DNA of 7,588 nt. It comes from an uncultured Bacteroidota bacterium. Lineage in GTDB: Bacteria; Bacteroidota; Bacteroidia; Chitinophagales; Chitinophagaceae. The DNA is taken from positions 1 to 7,588 of the forward strand of contig CAIZMD010000619.1 of NCBI GenBank assembly GCA_903933995.1, read 5' to 3'. The translations under genes were made by a program, and so were the position numbers. The notes beneath the pieces are model-generated. The model searched no databases. It saw nothing but the letters and a program-made list of their open reading frames with translations, and was not told where the DNA came from. Positions within the stretch are counted from its first letter, which is position 1; every line of letters starts with the position of its first letter. Shown piece after piece: positions 6,663 through 7,588 of this stretch.

Positions 6663-7490
6663 TTAGCGTTTGCCTTCTAGAAATCCTTGTTCTTTCAACA
6701 CCGCTTTTAAGATGTCTTGTCTAATGGTTCCAGGCTTGGTATTATGGGGTGCTTCTACATTGAGCACAAAGAAGTGCACGTGTTTGTTTTCTTCAATCCA
6801 TCCTACTAACCAACCCAAGGCATTGCCGTTCTCTCTATAGCCCCATCCTGTTTTATAAGCCAGTCTATAATTGGCATTGTCTTCTTGTACCATCACTTTG
6901 CGGACTATCTCCTGGGTTCTTTTTTGTAAGGGTAACAAATTGAAATATAGTTTCTTAACCAACCCCATTTGTTCATCGGCCGTAATTTTCAAACTATTGT
7001 CCAGCCAAAACTGGTCTATGGTTTTGCCCATTTGTTTGTTACCATATTTGATTGAATCTAGCCAGAATTGCATGGTGTCTTTTCCTATTCTGCGAGCCAC
7101 TTCTTGAAAATAAGGAACTGCTGATCTTTTAAAAGCTTCCTCCATGGTCAGGTCTTGATTCCAACTCATGCTGCTATCTCCGTTTGGTATATCACGGACT
7201 ACGCCATCCCATTTAATGAGCATTTTCTCATTAAAAATCTTACCAGTCTCTAAACCAATCAAACTATTGACAATCTTAAAAGTAGAAGCTGGCAGATAAG
7301 CCGTATCGCGGTAGCGAGCTAGGTTATAAATAGTAAATTGACCACTCCCATTATTATAAATGGCAAAACTACCAGTAACTCCCTTGGCATCAAAATGGGT
7401 TTTGATCTTGTTGTCAATGGTTACATTATTGGGTGAACAGGCGGCAAATGCCAAACCTATTATCAGAAATAAAGAAAAATGAACGCGCAT
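6663..7490 (-). CDS. Class D (OXA-type) beta-lactamase, predicted lipoprotein
   Basis: Serine beta-lactamase predicted to hydrolyse penicillins, and perhaps other beta-lactams, in the periplasm. All class D motifs are intact: STFK at 69-72 (nucleophile S69; K72 would be carbamylated), SAV at 123-125, YGN at 149-151, and KTGW at 213-216. The segment FWLDNSLKIT at 161-170 carries the tryptophan (W162) that in OXA enzymes stabilises the carbamylated lysine. GWLVGWIE at 226-233 is the family's beta-strand after the KTG motif. The length of 275 residues is typical. The N-terminus is a short signal peptide ending in LAFAAC, so C18 is probably lipidated; phenylalanine at -3 of the lipobox is slightly unusual. 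The intact signal sequence supports the ATG at 7490, although the frame stays open upstream to the window edge. No integron, insertion sequence or regulator lies beside it, which suggests a resident chromosomal gene. A separate BlaR-type sensor is excluded because no transmembrane or protease domain is present. The substrate range cannot be read from sequence. Confidence 0.92.
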   Translation of the reverse strand: MRVHFSLFLIIGLAFAACSPNNVTIDNKIKTHFDAKGVTGSFAIYNNGSGQFTIYNLARYRDTAYLPASTFKIVNSLIGLETGKIFNEKMLIKWDGVVRDIPNGDSSMSWNQDLTMEEAFKRSAVPYFQEVARRIGKDTMQFWLDSIKYGNKQMGKTIDQFWLDNSLKITADEQMGLVKKLYFNLLPLQKRTQEIVRKVMVQEDNANYRLAYKTGWGYRENGNALGWLVGWIEENKHVHFFVLNVEAPHNTKPGTIRQDILKAVLKEQGFLEGKR

Positions 7491-7507
7491 ATGGGTTATT
7501 TGAGCTG

Positions 7508-7515
7508 CAAAGTTA
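7508..7515 (-). promoter_or_regulatory. Bacteroidota-type -7 promoter box for the OXA-type beta-lactamase gene
   Basis: On the minus strand TAACTTTG fits TAnnTTTG exactly and ends 17 bases before the ATG at 7490, giving a predicted leader of about 14 bases. No TTG or TTTG is found at the usual distance upstream, so the -33 element is not evident. The box lies between the stop of the preceding gene fragment (7526) and the beta-lactamase start, so the enzyme probably has its own promoter. Confidence 0.5.
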
Positions 7516-7525
7516 ACCCAAATGC

Positions 7526-7588
7526 CTATTGTTTTACCAGCTGGTATTCCTTTACTTGGTACATACTCATTAAATCCAGCACTTTGGC
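7526..7588 (-). CDS. C-terminal end of an unrecognised gene (partial)
   Basis: From the window edge one minus-strand frame runs 20 codons (AKVLDLMSMYQVKEYQLVKQ) to a TAG at 7528-7526. The residue mix is plausible for a real protein C-terminus and it stops 35 bases before the beta-lactamase start, which fits a same-strand upstream gene. The family cannot be recognised from so short a piece. A second frame, continuous with the beta-lactamase, is also open here but is judged non-coding. Confidence 0.4.
   Translation of the reverse strand, partial: AKVLDLMSMYQVKEYQLVKQ

Noticed and set aside
7491..7586. Upstream in-frame extension of the beta-lactamase to the window edge
   Set aside because: The frame is open for 32 more codons, but the ATG at 7490 opens a proper lipoprotein signal peptide and a promoter box lies within the extension, so the longer form is unlikely.
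1..7588. Mobile elements, CRISPR arrays, tRNA or rRNA genes
   Set aside because: No transposase or integrase motif, no spaced repeats and no RNA gene signature were seen on either strand; nearly all of the DNA is intact protein-coding sequence.

Overview
The window reads as an ordinary chromosomal stretch from a member of the Bacteroidota, most likely a Chitinophagaceae-like bacterium (lineage inferred, not proven). Three signs support this. IspG is the long form with a large middle insertion, as found in Bacteroidota. All four apparent transcription starts have a TAnnTTTG box, the Bacteroidota -7 element, 15-24 bases before the start codon. No clear Shine-Dalgarno sequences were seen at the starts inspected. 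Base composition looks moderate and even, and no mobile element, integrase, tRNA, rRNA or CRISPR array was seen.

Left part (plus strand, about 1-2000): a possible C-terminal scrap of an upstream gene, then a small ArsR/SmtB-type winged-helix regulator without any cysteine (158-493). A 471-residue persulfide dioxygenase-rhodanese fusion of CstB-like architecture follows (580-1995). The dioxygenase gene has its own promoter box. The regulator probably controls it, by analogy with other ArsR/sulfide-detoxification pairs, but the signal it senses cannot be the cysteine-based persulfide chemistry known for SqrR/BigR.

A strong AT-flanked hairpin (2014-2044) lies between convergent genes and can terminate transcription from both sides.

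Right part (minus strand, 7588 down to 2088): the end of an unrecognised gene at the window edge, a lipoprotein class D (OXA-type) beta-lactamase (7490-6663), and then a tight three-gene run. This run is ispG (isoprenoid precursor synthesis), nadB (first step of NAD synthesis) and an LpxL/HtrB-type lipid A acyltransferase, with gaps of only 13 and 21 bases. It looks like one housekeeping operon driven from a promoter box in front of ispG and ending at the shared hairpin.

No wholly new system is evident. The points most worth a second look are the cysteine-free regulator beside the sulfur gene, the CstB-like domain order with a dead middle rhodanese, the chromosomal OXA-type enzyme, and the consistent promoter layout.
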